A stretch of DNA of 64,000 nucleotides, taken from Longimicrobium sp. GTDB taxonomy: Bacteria > Gemmatimonadota > Gemmatimonadetes > Longimicrobiales > Longimicrobiaceae. The stretch is taken from assembly GCF_036388275.1 (NCBI RefSeq), contig NZ_DASVSF010000078.1, positions 1-64,000 on the forward strand, written 5' to 3'. Every line of letters begins with the position of its first letter. The stretch's first letter is position 1. Of this stretch, positions 36,625 through 45,433 are shown piece after piece. The position numbers were made by a program, and so were the translations under genes. The notes beneath the pieces are model-generated. The model was not told the DNA's origin. It saw nothing but the letters and a program-made list of their open reading frames with translations, and did no database searches.

Positions 36625-38907
36625 TCAGAACAGCACGCGATAGACGAGAGACAGGTTGCGCCCCGGCGAGGGCACCAGCAGGCGGCTCGTCGGCTCGCGG
36701 TACTGCTCGTCGAGCAGGTTGTCCGCCCGCAGCACGATGCTGTGGATGCGGCGGCCCTGGCGCAGGCTCAGCCCCGTGCTGAGGTTCACCAGCGTGTACG
36801 CGTCCGTGCGGAACTCCTGCATCTCCGCGCGGTCCTGCGCGAACGCGTGCCGCGCCTCCACCCCCAGCGAGTAGCGCCCATCGTCCCACCGCGCGCTGCC
36901 GCCCACCCGCGCCGCCGGCATGAAGGGCAGGGCGCCGCCCTGCACGAAGTCGCCGCGCACCAGGTCGCCCATGGCGCCCAGCACCACGTGGCGCGCCACC
37001 ACGGCCTCCACCTGGCCCTCCAGGCCGCGCAGCTCGGCGTCGGCCTGGCGGAACACGTTCAGCGGCACGACGTCGGTGTGGCCCTCTTCCTCGTGGAAGA
37101 TGGCCGTGTCGCCCACCACGTCGGCGGTGATGTAGTTGTCGATGCGGTTGTAGAACGCCGCCACCTGCGCGTTGATGTGCTCCGACTGCGCGCGCAGCAC
37201 CGCCTCGGCGCCGCGGTTGGTCTCCAGCTCCAGCTCCGGGTCGCCCACGTCGTACGTGCCCGCGGCGTGGTGGAAGGCGTTGGAGAACAGCTCCTCCACC
37301 GTCGGCGCGCGGAAGCTGCGGGCCACGCTCACGCTGGCCGACAGGTTGGGGTTCAGCGGCACGTTCAGCCCCAGTGAGCCGGAAAAGCTGCTGAAGTCGC
37401 GGGCGCGGACGTTCTCGAACCGCTCGTCGCCCGTTTCCTCCGGCCTCACCTGGTACACGTCGTAGCGCGCGCCGGCCTGCAGCGACGGCGCCGCGTCGCC
37501 CGTGCCCAGCGCCATCTCCTGGTACACGAACGCGCCGCCCGTGCGGCTGTCGGCGCCCGGGGTGAGCGCCTCTTCGCCCTCGGGCGAGTACTGCTTGAGG
37601 AGCCCCGACACCCCCACCGCGCCCGAGAAGCGGCCGAACTCGGTCTTGGCGTTCAGGCCGCCGCTCTGCGTGTTCAGCCGGAACCGCGTGCCGATCTCGC
37701 CGTTGCCCTCGATCTCGTCGTGCCCGTACCACTGCGCGCTTCCCTCCGCCCGCAGGTTGGTGAACCCGCGGTCGCCCAGCCACAGGCTCACCCGGCCGTT
37801 GGCGTCCGTCCGCTGGCCATTGATGGTCACGCCTTCCTCGTGGCCCTCCTCCTCGTGGCCTTCCTCTTCCTCGGCATGGAGGCTGGCCAAGCCGTAGTCG
37901 AACCGGTACCCACCGACGGACGCGCCGGCCTGCACGTGCTCCGTTACATATCCAATTCCACCGGTGCCGTACAGGTTGTTGTAGAAGGTGTTCGGCAGCG
38001 GGACCCCGCCGCCCGTGTGCACGTCGTCCACCCGCCGCCCGCCCGCCCGGGCCGTCACGGCCAGCGACTCGCCCAAGGGCATGGTCACCTCACCGGTCAG
38101 CGCCCCGCCGGGGTTCACCGACTCGCCCTGCGCGGCCAGGAATCCCGACGCCTCGCCGGGGATGGTGTTGGGGATGTCGGTGGAGATCACGTTCACCACC
38201 CCGCCCAGCGCGTTGTTGCCGTACAGCAGCGACGCGGGGCCGCGCACCACCTCGATGCGGCTGGCCGCCAGCGGATCCACCGAAAGCGCGTGGTCGGCGG
38301 AGGTGGACGACAGGTCGCCCGTGCGCTGGCCGTTCTGCACCACCAGCACGCGTTCGCCCGCCAGGCCGCGGATCACCGGGGTAGACGCCGCGGGGCCGCC
38401 GTAGCGCACCGACAGGCCGGGCTGGCTGGAAAGCGTCTGCGCCACGCTGGTGCCCAGGCTGCGCTCCAGCGCCTTGCCCGAAAGCTCCACGGTGGACTGG
38501 GTGATGTTCAGCGGGTCGGCGCTGCGAGGCGAGGCGGTGACGTTGATGCCCTCCAGCGACAGCACGGTGCTGCGCAGGGTGATGGTCACCCGCACCTCGC
38601 CGCCCTCGGCGGGGACCACGGCCACGGCGTGCCCCGGCGCGTAGCCCAGGAGGGTCGCGTCCACGTGGTACGTCCCGGGGCGCAGCGCGCGGAAGACGAA
38701 GGTGCCGTCGCCGCTGGTGAGCGTGGAGCGGCTGAGCTCGTTGATGACGACGCGGGCGTTGGATAGCGGAACGCCCGCCGTGTCGCGCACCACGCCCACG
38801 ATGGGCGGCGCGGCGGCGGAATCGGCCGGGGCGGCGTGGGCCGCGGCGGCGGATACGAGCAGGGCGGCCAGCGCCAGCACGGCGCGGCCCGCGATGCGAT
38901 ATAGCAT
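36625..38907 (-). CDS. TonB-dependent receptor, probable metal transporter
   Basis: A 760-residue outer-membrane receptor. GGAG precedes ATG 38907. Signal peptide to about residue 26; carboxypeptidase-regulatory-like domain about 36-115 (VGVVRDTAGVPLSNARV); plug about 125-240 (VIRGLAGERVLVVQNGQR, VEVVRG-type segment IEVVRGPASLLYGNNALGG); 22-strand barrel to the terminal YRVLF. A predicted loop near residue 340 reads HAEEEEGHEEEGHEEG and another has HEEEGHTDVV. His/Glu-rich loops of this kind occur in ZnuD-type zinc receptors. The upstream gene on the same strand encodes a DUF2946-like protein, often found beside metal receptors. Zinc or copper uptake is therefore inferred. Confidence 0.9.
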   Translation of the reverse strand: MLYRIAGRAVLALAALLVSAAAAHAAPADSAAAPPIVGVVRDTAGVPLSNARVVINELSRSTLTSGDGTFVFRALRPGTYHVDATLLGYAPGHAVAVVPAEGGEVRVTITLRSTVLSLEGINVTASPRSADPLNITQSTVELSGKALERSLGTSVAQTLSSQPGLSVRYGGPAASTPVIRGLAGERVLVVQNGQRTGDLSSTSADHALSVDPLAASRIEVVRGPASLLYGNNALGGVVNVISTDIPNTIPGEASGFLAAQGESVNPGGALTGEVTMPLGESLAVTARAGGRRVDDVHTGGGVPLPNTFYNNLYGTGGIGYVTEHVQAGASVGGYRFDYGLASLHAEEEEGHEEEGHEEGVTINGQRTDANGRVSLWLGDRGFTNLRAEGSAQWYGHDEIEGNGEIGTRFRLNTQSGGLNAKTEFGRFSGAVGVSGLLKQYSPEGEEALTPGADSRTGGAFVYQEMALGTGDAAPSLQAGARYDVYQVRPEETGDERFENVRARDFSSFSGSLGLNVPLNPNLSASVSVARSFRAPTVEELFSNAFHHAAGTYDVGDPELELETNRGAEAVLRAQSEHINAQVAAFYNRIDNYITADVVGDTAIFHEEEGHTDVVPLNVFRQADAELRGLEGQVEAVVARHVVLGAMGDLVRGDFVQGGALPFMPAARVGGSARWDDGRYSLGVEARHAFAQDRAEMQEFRTDAYTLVNLSTGLSLRQGRRIHSIVLRADNLLDEQYREPTSRLLVPSPGRNLSLVYRVLF

Positions 38908-39014
38908 GGGAAATCTCCTGAATCCGGAACGTCGGCCGGAGTGCGCCCGCGACGATCGCGGACGGACCCGGCACCAGGGTTTCGTTCTGTGCGCCGCGAC
39001 GGGCGGCGTGGATT

Positions 39015-39389
39015 TCAGGCGACGGGGGGAGCGCGGGCGCGGGTGGCGCCCTGGACGAGGGCCGAGGCGAGCGAGGGCGCCTGGGGAAGGCGCTCCGTGA
39101 CAGCAGCGTGCTCGCCGCCGATGCGCGGCGCGTCCACTGGCAGCGCGACGGAGCCGTGCGCGTGGCAAACGACGCAGTGAAGCTCGTCGTGCGGCGGAAT
39201 CCCGTCGGGCTGCGTGTCGGGGAGCTGGGCCAGCGTGGCGTGGCCCGCCGTGGAGGCGGGCGCCACGTCCAGCCCGCTGCCCCACGCGTGCAGCGCCGGA
39301 AGCGCCGCCACACCCACAAGGTGCAGCAGCGTTCCGAGCAGCAGCGCAATGCGCCGCGTGCAGGCGAGGGCTCCGGTCGCGCGATTCAT
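39015..39389 (-). CDS. DUF2946-like exported protein
   Basis: A 124-residue protein with an N-terminal hydrophobic segment (IALLLGTLLHLVGVAALPALHAW) and a His/Cys cluster DELHCVVCHAHGS near residues 68-79. Small proteins of the DUF2946 kind show this layout and are repeatedly encoded next to copper or zinc TonB receptors. The CVVCH formally matches a haem c motif, but no cytochrome context supports that. It begins 24 bases after endonuclease IV stops and ends 107 bases before the receptor start, so transcription through to the receptor is likely. Confidence 0.65.
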   Translation of the reverse strand: MNRATGALACTRRIALLLGTLLHLVGVAALPALHAWGSGLDVAPASTAGHATLAQLPDTQPDGIPPHDELHCVVCHAHGSVALPVDAPRIGGEHAAVTERLPQAPSLASALVQGATRARAPPVA

Positions 39390-39413
39390 CGTAGTGCGCC
39401 TACCCCCTTGCCA

Positions 39414-40289
39414 TCACAGGGGTTCCGCGCCGGCCACGTACGACCGCAGCCGCGCCAGGTTCATCCGGTCCAGCGTCACCAGGTCCTTGGGATCGTCCGG
39501 GTGCTCCTTGGGCGTCTCCAGCACCATGGGAACGCCGGCAAAGCGCGGATCGTTCATCAGGTGGCGGAAGGGCTCGTCTCCCAGCGACCCCTCGCCGATG
39601 GCCGCGTGGCGGTCGCGCCGGCTGCCGAACGCCGTCATCGAGTCGTTCAGGTGGAACAGCCGCACGCGATGGAGCCCGATCACGTCCGCCAGCCGTTCCA
39701 TCACCCCGTAATAATCGTCGCGCAGGTCGTACCCGGCGGCGTACACGTGGCAGGTGTCCACGCACACGCCCACGCGATCCTTCAACCCGGGGGGCACGCG
39801 CTCGATCATCTCCGAAAGCTCCTCGAACCGCGAGCCGATCACCCTGCCCGCGCCCGCCGTCGTCTCCAGCAGCACCATCACCGACCCGCCCACCTCCTCC
39901 AGCGCCTGTGCCACCAGTTCCGCGTTCTGCGCCAGGCCGCGGGGCAGGTCGCCGTCCGTGGCGTTTCCGGGATGGCTGACCAGCGCGTCCAGCCCCAATT
40001 GGCTGGCGCGCCGCAACTCGCCGAGGAACGCCGCGTACGAGCGTTCGCGGAGGATGGGGTCGGCCGTCGCCAGGTTGATCAGGTAGCTGTCGTGCGCGTT
40101 GGCGAAGGCCACGCCGTGCTCGATAAGACCGGTGCGGAACGCCTGGCACTCGTCGTCTACCAACTGCACCTCGGCCCAGCGGTTGGGCTGCTTGGTGAAC
40201 ACCTGGATGGCGGAGGCGCCGATGTCGGCGGCGCGGGCGGGGGCGTTGCGGCACCCGCCAGCGGTGGAGACGTGGGCTCCCAGCAGCAC
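39414..40289 (-). CDS. nfo: Endonuclease IV (apurinic/apyrimidinic endonuclease)
   Basis: A 291-residue zinc enzyme of base-excision repair that nicks DNA at abasic sites. AP-endonuclease family 2 marks are intact: GAHVSTAGG at the start, SHPGNA near residue 107, VLLETTAG near 140 (Glu ligand), CVDTCHVYAAGYD near 175, LFHLNDS near 213, and LETPKE near 263. The best start is GTG 40289; the protein begins with its first catalytic strand, as the family does. Normal length. Confidence 0.95.
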   Translation of the reverse strand: MLLGAHVSTAGGCRNAPARAADIGASAIQVFTKQPNRWAEVQLVDDECQAFRTGLIEHGVAFANAHDSYLINLATADPILRERSYAAFLGELRRASQLGLDALVSHPGNATDGDLPRGLAQNAELVAQALEEVGGSVMVLLETTAGAGRVIGSRFEELSEMIERVPPGLKDRVGVCVDTCHVYAAGYDLRDDYYGVMERLADVIGLHRVRLFHLNDSMTAFGSRRDRHAAIGEGSLGDEPFRHLMNDPRFAGVPMVLETPKEHPDDPKDLVTLDRMNLARLRSYVAGAEPL

Positions 40290-40429
40290 GGCGATGTCGT
40301 TGCGGGTACGGACCTTCGGCGGATCGGCGCGCCAAGGTAGACGCCTGCAGCGGGGGTGTCAACGCGGCGCGCGCACGCTATCTTGCCGCGGATCGATCGA
40401 TGACGGGAACACCACGAGGGAGGATGACG

Positions 40430-40843
40430 ATGAAGCGGATGTTGATGTTCGCGGCCCTGGCCGGGGTGGCCGGGTGCTTCCCGAACACCTTCCGCACCGG
40501 GCCGGTGCCGGGGACGGATGCCAACCAGGAGATCGCGATTCCGCTCGGCGAAACGCGGACGCTGGACGAGCAGCGGTTCGCCGTTTCCTTCGGCCGCGTG
40601 ATGGAAGATTCGCGCTGCCCGAGCGGCGCGCAGTGCGTCAGCGCCGGCAACGCGCACCTCGCGCTGGTGCTGCAGGAGCGGGGCGAGGCGACGCGCACGG
40701 TGCAGCTGAACACCCACACCGACCCCCGGGTCGTCCGGCACGAGGGCTATCGCGTGGAGGTCGTCGGCCTCGATCCGCTCCCCGCTGCCGGACAGCCGGC
40801 GCCGGAGAACTACGTCGTCAGGCTGCGCATCACCCGCGGCTGA
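40430..40843 (+). CDS. Small lipoprotein of unknown function
   Basis: A 137-residue lipoprotein. GGGAGG lies six bases before ATG 40430, which opens the signal (MKRMLMFAALAGVAGC, lipobox VAGC). The mature protein is a predicted beta sandwich. It has a disulphide-suited pair in DSRCPSGAQC and a following ...AGNAHLAL strand. The same pattern is common in short lipoproteins of environmental bacteria without assigned function. A candidate promoter (GTGTCA, 17 bases, TATCTT at 40379-40384) lies about 45 bases upstream. Confidence 0.75.
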   Translation: MKRMLMFAALAGVAGCFPNTFRTGPVPGTDANQEIAIPLGETRTLDEQRFAVSFGRVMEDSRCPSGAQCVSAGNAHLALVLQERGEATRTVQLNTHTDPRVVRHEGYRVEVVGLDPLPAAGQPAPENYVVRLRITRG

Positions 40844-40965
40844 ACCTCGATCGATACCCCATCGTTTCCTCGGGCGCGAACGGAACCCTTGACCGCCGCG
40901 CCCGCGAAACGCATCTGTTTGCGCGTCCCCCCTGAATCCCGCTCATCCGCCCCACCGGAGCATCC

Positions 40966-41373
40966 ATGATGAAGAGCATCGTTGCGATCGCCGTCGGTTT
41001 CGTGCTGACCGCCGTGTTGAACATCGGCACCAACGCCGTGCTGGCGAAGGTGGCCCCCGAGCTGATCCCCACCGGCGCACCGGTGAGCGATCCGGCCGCG
41101 CTGGTCCTGGTCTGCGCCTACGTGGCGGCGTTCGGGATCCTGGGCTGCTACGTCACCGCCCGCCTCGCTCCGTCGCGCCCCCTGTTCCACGCGCTGGTGC
41201 TGGGCGGCATCGCGCTCGCGATGAGCATTCCGATGACGGTGATGGCCTGGAACCACACGCCGGCCTGGTTCAACGTCTACAACCTGCTGGGGGTGATGCC
41301 GTACGCGTACATCGGCGGCCGCATCCGCGAGCGGCAGCTGCAGGGGCAGGGCGGGACCCCCGCGCTCGCCTGA
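40966..41373 (+). CDS. Four-helix membrane protein of unknown function
   Basis: A 135-residue protein with four hydrophobic helices (about 4-24, 44-65, 75-95, 100-118) and little else. Conserved-looking polar spots are N at residue 19-23 (LNIGTN) inside helix one and MPYAYIGGRIRER at the cytosolic end. Similar small proteins are annotated only as hypothetical membrane proteins. It is followed by a hairpin terminator. Confidence 0.7.
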   Translation: MMKSIVAIAVGFVLTAVLNIGTNAVLAKVAPELIPTGAPVSDPAALVLVCAYVAAFGILGCYVTARLAPSRPLFHALVLGGIALAMSIPMTVMAWNHTPAWFNVYNLLGVMPYAYIGGRIRERQLQGQGGTPALA

Positions 41374-41397
41374 GCCGATCTTCCGTGCTCGGATGAC

Positions 41398-41428
41398 GAA
41401 GCCGCGGCCCGTTCCGGTCCGCGGCTTC
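41398..41428 (+). terminator. Hairpin terminator
   Basis: GAAGCCGCGG pairs with CCGCGGCTTC across CCCGTTCCGGT, 25 bases after the membrane-protein stop. Confidence 0.65.
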
Positions 41429-41468
41429 TGGCATGTACCCTGGTTCCACTTGATGCGCTGGTGAATCG

Positions 41469-42632
41469 ATGATGCTGGTCCTGGCGCAGGCCGCGCCCGC
41501 CATCCCCCCGTTCCGCGACGCCGCCATCGCGGGGCTGGTGGGGATGTTCACGGCCATCGGCCTGTATCACTTGGTGTTCTACGGGATGCGGCGGCACGCG
41601 TCCGAGAACCTGTGGTTCGCCCTGCTCTCGCTGAGCGTGGGGATGCTGGGGCTGTGCTACTCGGCGTCGCTGTTCAGCGCCATCTTTCCCGGGATGACCC
41701 GCTTCCGGGGGATGGTGCTGGCCGAGGTCGTGGCCGGCGTCTCCATCGCCCTGTTGATCCGCACGCTCTTCAACGTCCGCTTCCGGTGGTGGGAAACGGC
41801 GGCGCTGCTAGCCTTTACGGGATGCGTGCCGGCCGCGCTGATCCTGCCGGCAACCGAGCTGCGGGTGCTGCACTACGGCGTGGACGTGGTGGTGCTGCTG
41901 GGCGTGGTGATCCTGGTGAGCCGGGTGGTGATCCTGGCGCGGGGGAACGCGCCGCTCGCACGGCTGGTGCTGGGCGGAATCGCGGTCTTCGGCTTCTGCG
42001 TCCTCGCCGACCTGCTGGCGGAGTACGGCGCGCTTCCCTGGGTGCAGCTGGTGCCGGGAGCGCCGGGCGCGTTCTGGGGCGGGTTCCTGCTGCTGATCTT
42101 CACCTTCGGCGTCGCCACCGCGCAGCGCTGGACGCTGTCGGAGATGCAGGCCGGCATCGATCCGCTCACCGGGCTGGCCAGCCGGCGGGTGCTGGACGAC
42201 GAGCTCGCGGCGGAGGTGGAGCGGGTGAAGGCAGGCGGGCGCTCGTGCCTGTTGCTGATCGACCTGGACGGCTTCAAGCGCGTGAACGACGTGCACGGCC
42301 ACGTGAAGGGCGACGAGGTGCTGCGGTGCGTGGGGCTGCTGCTGCGCCAGCACGCGCGCCCGGGCGACCTCGCGGCGCGGCTGGGGGGCGAGGAGATGGC
42401 CGTGCTGCTGCGCGACGTGGACCTGCCCCGCGCCCGTGAGCTCGCGGAGCGTCTTCGCGCCGCGGTGGAGGTGATGACGGTGCCCATCCCGGGCGGCGCG
42501 TTGAGCGTCACGGCCAGCGTGGGCGTCGCCGCGGCCACGCCCGGGCACGACAAGACGGCGCTGGTGCACGCGGCCGACAAGGCGCTGTACATGGCCAAGG
42601 CGCAGGGCCGCAACCGCGTGATCGCGGCCTGA
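41469..42632 (+). CDS. Membrane diguanylate cyclase
   Basis: A 387-residue protein. Seven hydrophobic helices fill residues about 15-220, in the style of a 7TM sensory module. The GGDEF domain (about 228-385) has DPLTGLASRR, IDLDGFKRVNDVHGH and an intact GGEEM signature, so it should make cyclic di-GMP. No RxxD inhibitory site was seen directly before the signature (AARLGGEE). Unlike the GGDDF protein at 17855, this one looks active. Ligand for the membrane module is unknown. Confidence 0.88.
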   Translation: MMLVLAQAAPAIPPFRDAAIAGLVGMFTAIGLYHLVFYGMRRHASENLWFALLSLSVGMLGLCYSASLFSAIFPGMTRFRGMVLAEVVAGVSIALLIRTLFNVRFRWWETAALLAFTGCVPAALILPATELRVLHYGVDVVVLLGVVILVSRVVILARGNAPLARLVLGGIAVFGFCVLADLLAEYGALPWVQLVPGAPGAFWGGFLLLIFTFGVATAQRWTLSEMQAGIDPLTGLASRRVLDDELAAEVERVKAGGRSCLLLIDLDGFKRVNDVHGHVKGDEVLRCVGLLLRQHARPGDLAARLGGEEMAVLLRDVDLPRARELAERLRAAVEVMTVPIPGGALSVTASVGVAAATPGHDKTALVHAADKALYMAKAQGRNRVIAA

Positions 42633-42633
42633 A

Positions 42634-42712
42634 CCGCGGAGGACGCGGAGAAGAGCAGGGAAATCCTCGGCCGTTCTTCGCCACCTCCGCGCCTCCGCGT
42701 GAGACCCGATCC
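42634..42712. repeat. ACGCGGAGG / CCTCCGCG palindromic repeat
   Basis: CCGCGGAGGACGCGGAG at the left and CACCTCCGCGCCTCCGCGTG at the right form an imperfect inverted repeat between convergent genes. It is a relative of 15598-15677 and 36265-36400 and probably doubles as a terminator. Confidence 0.65.
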
Positions 42713-42720
42713 CTCCGGAT

Positions 42721-44052
42721 TCAGTCGACCAGGCGCAGGATGTCTTCGAACAATTCCCGCTGAACCCGTTCGATCATCTCGTCCGTCAGCGAACGCCACA
42801 GCTGGCGCCGCTGGTCGCGCCGGCTCTCGTCGCCGAACAGGGCCTGGTCGTCGCGCGAAAGCATCAGCTGGCGCCAGTTGCCCTGGAACACGGGCTCGCG
42901 GAACCGCGCCTGGCCTTCCACCTGGAACACGTCGTCCCCCACCGAGCGGCGGTCGCGTACGTCCACGATGTCGTAGCGCACCCGCGCCCACAGCTCGCGC
43001 CGGCCGGAGCGAACGGTGTATGCCGTGTCTTCGCCCGTACGCAGGCGGGCCGTGCGCCGCTCGCTGCGGACGTCGCGCTCTTCCGTGCGCGTGCTGTCGA
43101 CGCTCATCCTCACCACCAGGTCGGCGCCCAGCGCGCGGCCCAGGCTCGCCGCCGCCATCACGCCGCCGCGCGGCCGGCGCACGCCGTCGTCGCGGCGCAT
43201 CTCCCGGCGCACCTCGCGCGGATCGATCACCTCGATGAACGTCGGAGGCTCGTCCCACGCGCCCGCCTCCAGCTCGTCTTCCACCTCGCGCAGCCAGTCC
43301 ACCGGAAGCGCATCCTCCACCCCCGTCTCGGACGTCACGGGGAGCACGGCCACGCGCACGGTGCCCTCTTCCAGCGCCCGGGCCTGCAGCTCCAGCAGGT
43401 CTTCCGCGCCCGGAAAGTCGCGGCCGAGGGACGCGATGGCCCGGCCGGCGACGTCGTACGCCGCGCGGAAGCGGCCCTGCCCGGCCTCGTGCTCGCTCCA
43501 CGCCACGTACGTCGCCACCCGCGCCTCGTTCAGCCGCCCGCGCTGCGCCGCCGAAGGCTGCCAGCGGTCCGCGGCGCGGTCCAGCCGCCCCAGCGCGTCG
43601 CCGAAGCGGCGGGACGAGGCCAGCTGTGCGCCGCGGTCCACCGCCGCCTCGATCGCCGCATCCAGCACCTGGCGGCGGCGAGACGTGTAGTCGCCCGGCA
43701 CCGCCAACTGCACGCCCACCCCCGCGGCGTCGCGCCGAAGCCCGTCCAGCCGCAGCAGCACGTCCGCCGCCTGCTCGGCCTCCCCGGCGGAACCCGCGGC
43801 GTCGGATTCCGCCAGGTACTGCTCGATCGCCAGCGCGCCGGTCTCGTTCAGGCGCGCACGGGCCTGCGCCAGCGACCCGTCGCGCCGCAGTGCGTCGATG
43901 TAGCGCCGCGCGGCCTCGGCGGACTGTCCGCGCTCCTCCAGCTTGGCGCCCTGCTCCAGCCGCTTGGAGGCGGTCATGCACCCGGCAGCGAGCGCCACGG
44001 GAACGAGCGCCGCCACCAGGGCCGCGCGCCGATATGGGAATGGGATCTTCAT
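42721..44052 (-). CDS. Lipoprotein with tetratricopeptide-like helices
   Basis: A 443-residue lipoprotein (lipobox LAAGC, residue 25). Residues about 28-200 are helical and resemble tetratricopeptide pairs (LEQGAKLEERGQSAEAARRY). Residues about 210-440 are mixed, with VRVAVLPVTSETG, a pattern similar to the nucleotide-free CsgG/TolB-N type domain that starts with VAVLPF. The C-terminal RDQRRQLWRSLTDEMIERV is amphipathic. An envelope assembly role is possible but not demonstrated. Confidence 0.65.
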   Translation of the reverse strand: MKIPFPYRRAALVAALVPVALAAGCMTASKRLEQGAKLEERGQSAEAARRYIDALRRDGSLAQARARLNETGALAIEQYLAESDAAGSAGEAEQAADVLLRLDGLRRDAAGVGVQLAVPGDYTSRRRQVLDAAIEAAVDRGAQLASSRRFGDALGRLDRAADRWQPSAAQRGRLNEARVATYVAWSEHEAGQGRFRAAYDVAGRAIASLGRDFPGAEDLLELQARALEEGTVRVAVLPVTSETGVEDALPVDWLREVEDELEAGAWDEPPTFIEVIDPREVRREMRRDDGVRRPRGGVMAAASLGRALGADLVVRMSVDSTRTEERDVRSERRTARLRTGEDTAYTVRSGRRELWARVRYDIVDVRDRRSVGDDVFQVEGQARFREPVFQGNWRQLMLSRDDQALFGDESRRDQRRQLWRSLTDEMIERVQRELFEDILRLVD

Positions 44053-44275
44053 GGTCGGGAAGGTGGGATCGTCGTGGGATCAAAACCGCGCCATCAACCT
44101 ATTCACCCCCGGGCCCCCCGGCGAGTTCCCAAAAAGAGGACACATTCGGGCGAGGGTTCCGTCCGAGCCGCTGAGCGCCGCTCATCAAGTGGACAGGCTT
44201 TACAGATCCGCCTCAGCGCCATTATCGTAGAAACCAGCGGACGACGCGCATCGCAAACACGAACGAACCCGCTTC

Positions 44276-44917
44276 ATGGAACGATCCGAAGACCGCCGGT
44301 GGGAGCTTGCGAACGCGCTGACGCACGGGGTGGGCGCCGTGGCGAGCCTGGCTGGCGGCGCCGTGCTGGTCGCCGGCGCCGCCGCGTATGGTGACGTGTG
44401 GAAAGTGGTGAGCAGCGCCGTGTTCGCGACCACGCTCGTGCTGCTGTACACCGCGTCGACCCTGTACCACGCCGCCCGCTCCCCCAGGGTACGAGCGCGG
44501 CTGCAGGTGTTCGATCACTGCGCCATCTACCTGCTGATCGCGGGCACCTACACGCCCTTTACGCTGCTGGGGCTGCGCGGCGGATGGGGATGGAGCCTGT
44601 TCGGCGTGGCGTGGGGGCTGGCCGTGGCGGGCGTGGTGTTCAAGCTCTTCTTCACGGGCCGGTTCCCGCGCGTGTCCACCGCCATCTACCTGGGAATGGG
44701 ATGGATGGTGGTGGTCGCCGCCGCGCCGATGCTCGAGGCGCTGTCGACGACGACGCTCGCCTGGCTGGTGGCGGGAGGGCTGGCGTACACCGGCGGGACG
44801 GCGTTCTACCACAGCCACCGCCCGTACGCCCATGCCGTCTGGCACCTGTTCGTGCTGGCCGGCAGCGTATGCCACTACGTCGCCGTCGCGACGCACGTGC
44901 TTCCCGGCACCAGTTGA
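44276..44917 (+). CDS. Hemolysin III / PAQR family membrane protein
   Basis: A 213-residue protein with seven predicted membrane helices. PAQR signatures are present: ELANALTHGVGA at the start, a Ser/His segment STLYHAA near 62, DHCAIYLLIAGTYTPF near 80, and the metal-site histidines in HSHRPYAHAVWHLFVLAGSVCHY at the end (three His on the last helices). Family members bind zinc; some act as ceramidase-like receptors in eukaryotes, while the bacterial role is unclear despite the hemolysin name. Confidence 0.9.
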   Translation: MERSEDRRWELANALTHGVGAVASLAGGAVLVAGAAAYGDVWKVVSSAVFATTLVLLYTASTLYHAARSPRVRARLQVFDHCAIYLLIAGTYTPFTLLGLRGGWGWSLFGVAWGLAVAGVVFKLFFTGRFPRVSTAIYLGMGWMVVVAAAPMLEALSTTTLAWLVAGGLAYTGGTAFYHSHRPYAHAVWHLFVLAGSVCHYVAVATHVLPGTS

Positions 44918-44945
44918 ACGCAGAGCGCCACCCCAGCCGGGCCCC

Positions 44946-44980
44946 GATCCGCCCGCGAGGAACCTCCTCGCGGGCGGATC
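44946..44980 (+). terminator. Rho-independent terminator
   Basis: GATCCGCCCGCGAGG pairs perfectly with CCTCGCGGGCGGATC across AACCT and is followed by TCTTTT. The clearest intrinsic terminator in the window. Confidence 0.88.
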
Positions 44981-45055
44981 TCTTTTCCGCATGTAAAACC
45001 CGCCACAGGTGGTACTTCTCGCATCCAACCTTTCACTCTTGACGGAGGATGGGAA

Positions 45056-45433
45056 ATGGCTTTGATTGGGGAGCGTTCCCCGAAACCGCTCGTGTGGATC
45101 GGGGCTTCGCGCCGCGAGCTGCAGGGGTTTTCTCCCGAAGGCCGCGAGGCAGCAGGTAAGGAGCTGGACAGGGTACAGCTGGGTCGCGAGCCGCGGGACT
45201 GGAAGCCGATGGCAGGCATCGGCGCGGGAGCGAGGGAAATTCGCGTTCGGACGTTCGAAGGCGGGGCGTTGGAACACCGAGTCGTGTACGTCGCCAAGTT
45301 CGCGGAAGCGGTGTACGTTCTCCATGCGTTCGAGAAGAAGACGCGGAAAACGCCGCCGCACTACCTGGAACTCGCGGCGAAGCGGTACAAGCAGATGGTC
45401 CGGGAACGACGGCACCGGAAGGAGGCGCCATGA
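45056..45433 (+). CDS. HigB/RelE-like toxin (phage Gp49 family)
   Basis: A 125-residue basic protein. The segments ARRELQGF-like start, REIRVRTFEGG, HRVVYVAKF and YVLHAFEKKTRKTP are those of phage-derived Gp49/HigB toxins, ribosome-dependent mRNA endonucleases. The Lys/Arg-rich C-terminus fits. GGAGGATGGGAA precedes ATG 45056. The stop overlaps the start of the antitoxin gene by four bases (ATGA), and toxin-first order is typical of HigBA. Confidence 0.85.
   Translation: MALIGERSPKPLVWIGASRRELQGFSPEGREAAGKELDRVQLGREPRDWKPMAGIGAGAREIRVRTFEGGALEHRVVYVAKFAEAVYVLHAFEKKTRKTPPHYLELAAKRYKQMVRERRHRKEAP

Noticed and set aside
36356..37783. 475-codon minus-strand ORF overlapping the receptor gene
   Set aside because: Frame-shifted shadow of the TonB-dependent receptor; the receptor frame has a signal peptide, plug and barrel.
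39015..39389. CVVCH as a haem c attachment site
   Set aside because: A single motif in a short DUF2946-like protein beside a metal receptor; there is no cytochrome context.
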